Origin: Bacteroidales bacterium UBA5219
GTDB taxonomy: Bacteria > Bacteroidota > Bacteroidia > Bacteroidales > ML635J-15
Length of the DNA stretch: 25,346 bases
Assembly (NCBI GenBank): GCA_002412425.1
Contig: DHVB01000090.1
Coordinates: forward strand, 7,090 to 32,435
Reading direction: 5' to 3'
Shown: in pieces, positions 24,170 through 25,346 of the stretch
Numbering within the stretch: position 1 is the stretch's first letter
Layout of the letters: each line of letters starts with the position of its first letter
Notes under the pieces: generated by a model
What the model saw: only the letters and a program-made list of their open reading frames with translations
Databases searched by the model: none
What the model was told of the DNA's origin: nothing
Position numbers and translations under genes: made by a program

Positions 24170-25120
24170 ATGAGTTTGACAAAAATTTTAAAAAAAGCAT
24201 TATTATTTTTTATTTTAGTTTTTTCTTTTTCTGTTATTTATGCACAGGGTGTAGCAATTAATACTACAGGAGAAACGGCTGATGAGTCGGCAATATTAGA
24301 TGTTAAGAGTACAACTTCAGGATTGTTATTACCTCGTATGACAACAGTAGAAAGAGATGCTATTGTCAATCCTGCTCATTCTTTGTTGATTTTTAATACC
24401 ACAACAAGATGTATTGAATTTTATGACCAAGATAATAATGAATGGGGCTCTTTGGGTTGTATGAATCCAGCATAGCCTAGTTCTGGTGGAGTTGACTATG
24501 TGCATTGTTCTGGTACGCCAACAGCAGTTGTTGATGTAACTAATCCTACAACTGGCAAAACATGGATGGATCGTAATCTTGGTGCATCACAAGTAGCAAC
24601 TGCTAAAGACGATGCTAATTCTTTCGGAGATTTGTTCCAATGGGGGCGATTTGCAGATGGACATCAATGTAGAACTTCAAATACAACTACTACATTAAGT
24701 GATAGCGACATGCCTGGTCATAGTGATTTTATAATAAGAACTGCCTCTGTAGCTCCTAATGATTGGCGTTCTCCTCAAAATGACAATTTTTGGCAGGGAG
24801 TTAGTGGTATTAATAATCCTTGCTCAAGTGGTTACCGCTTGCCAACCAAAGCAGAACTGGAGGCTGAGCGAGTAAGCTGGGGAACTAACAGCCCTGCTGG
24901 AGCTATGGCTTCTCCTTTAAAATTACCATTACCAGGATTTCGTAATAATGCTACCTTTAATGCTGGTACTATAACGAGTGCGGGAGCTGTCGGTACTTAT
25001 TGGTCTAGTACAGTAAATTCTATAAATGCAGATCGTTTGTATATCTATAATGCTGGTGCTTACACAAACAGCCCTACTTATCGTTTACAGGGTTCATCAG
25101 TACGTTGCATTAAAGACTAA
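24170..25120 (+). pseudogene. FISUMP (Fib_succ_major) surface protein gene split by an in-frame TAG
   Basis: One reading frame of 317 codons with a TAG at 24473-24475 (codon 102). The start at 24170 is chosen because it opens a clean signal peptide (MSLTKILKKALLFFILV..., cleavage after YAQ); upstream in-frame sequence is not signal-like. Residues 25-100 match the common Bacteroidota N-terminal module (GVAINTTG, SAILDVKSTTSGLLLPRMTT, IFNTTT). After the TAG the frame goes on as PSSGGVDYVHC, then the Fib_succ_major domain: TWMDRNLGAS, FGDLFQWGR, DGHQ, YRLPTKAE, YWSST and a final SVRCIKD. The codon falls in a flexible linker and one change (CAG to TAG) would explain it. Read through, it is a normal exported surface protein; otherwise a 101-residue fragment. 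Function of the domain is unknown. Confidence 0.8.
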
Positions 25121-25182
25121 GTGGTTGATAATTATGCAGATAAGTTTAATCTGAAAAAATAATTTAAAAAAAGTAAAAAATA

Positions 25183-25214
25183 TTTGGTGGATATAAATAT
25201 CTGTTTTATATTTG
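25183..25214 (+). promoter_or_regulatory. Promoter of tRNA-Asp
   Basis: TTTG (25183-25186), 20 bp, TATATTTG (25207-25214): a full match to the consensus, 12 bp before the mature tRNA 5' end. Confidence 0.8.
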
Positions 25215-25226
25215 CAGGCGATTTAA

Positions 25227-25300
25227 GGATTGGTAGTTCAGTTGGTTAGAATACCGGCCTGTCACGCCGGGGGCCGCGGGTTCGAGTCCCGTCCAGTCCG
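25227..25300 (+). tRNA. tRNA-Asp (GTC)
   Basis: A 74-nt cloverleaf. Acceptor arm GGATTGG pairs with CCAGTCC (one G-U); D-arm GTTC-loop-GAAT; anticodon stem CCGGC/GCCGG with loop CTGTCAC, so the anticodon GTC is at 25261-25263; T-arm GCGGG-TTCGAGT-CCCGT. The discriminator is G73, the Asp identity base. CCA is not encoded (CCC follows). Confidence 0.96.
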
Positions 25301-25303
25301 CCC

Positions 25304-25331
25304 AAAAAGCTCACAACAAGTGGGCTTTTTT
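25304..25331 (+). terminator. Rho-independent terminator of tRNA-Asp
   Basis: AAAAAGCTCAC / GTGGGCTTTTT, an 11-bp stem with one G-U pair and the loop AACAA, ending in a T-run, 3 bp after the tRNA. Confidence 0.85.
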
Positions 25332-25346
25332 ACTCATTGGGAATGG

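Noticed and set aside
24500..25120. A separate gene starting at GTG 24500
   Set aside because: It is in the same frame as the upstream signal-peptide part with only the TAG between, has no promoter, and would lack a signal peptide although its domain is of an exported type.

Overview
The window is strongly AT-rich bacterial DNA that reads as the chromosome of a member of the Bacteroidota. The evidence is a GWxTD-domain protein, a Fib_succ_major (FISUMP) surface protein, a nucleoside:H+ symporter of the type common in that phylum, almost no Shine-Dalgarno sequences, and several promoters of the phylum-specific form TTTG-N19-21-TAnnTTTG (best at the tRNA-Asp and at the first Na/Pi transporter). 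Genus or family cannot be set from this alone. I support 23 protein genes, two of them broken, and one tRNA. No gene-free stretch exceeds 300 bp; the longest (22043-22312, 270 bp) holds a promoter and a conserved dyad. No insertion sequence, phage, CRISPR array or rRNA was seen.

Region 1 (36-5408, minus strand): a LOG-type nucleotide phosphoribohydrolase; a two-gene unit of a GWxTD-domain exported protein and a divergent Ser/Thr protein kinase; and a translationally coupled pair, mtaB (tRNA methylthiotransferase) and an inositol-monophosphatase-family gene (ATGA overlap).

Region 2 (5428-9823, minus strand): a tight run pyrB - pyrI - serpin - small secreted protein - Cys/His-rich OB-fold-like lipoprotein, ended by a hairpin/U-tract terminator. 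A second strong terminator lies just in front of pyrB and closes the FKBP-type isomerase gene upstream. Aspartate carbamoyltransferase thus shares its apparent transcript with a predicted trypsin-directed serpin and two exported proteins.

Region 3 (9917-12579, minus strand): a zeta-toxin-like P-loop kinase, a 57-residue protein 2 bp downstream (a candidate antitoxin-like partner) and a short-chain dehydrogenase, all behind one good promoter; then a CvfB-like S1/winged-helix RNA-binding protein, separated by a repeat-rich spacer.

Region 4 (12745-19994): a Schlafen/AlbA_2-domain gene, a nucleoside permease, an outer-membrane barrel protein, a lipoprotein with a degenerate thioredoxin-like stretch, and a large exported GH2 beta-galactosidase.

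Region 5 (20064-25331, plus strand): tandemly duplicated Na/phosphate-cotransporter genes. Copy 1 carries a one-base frameshift exactly in its second QSSS motif; copy 2 is intact. The copies share a 263-bp identical tract (probable gene conversion) and a conserved upstream dyad. Then comes a FISUMP-type surface protein gene split by an in-frame TAG, and a tRNA-Asp with promoter and terminator. The only TAG codons that end reading frames of these genes are the two inside the broken ones.
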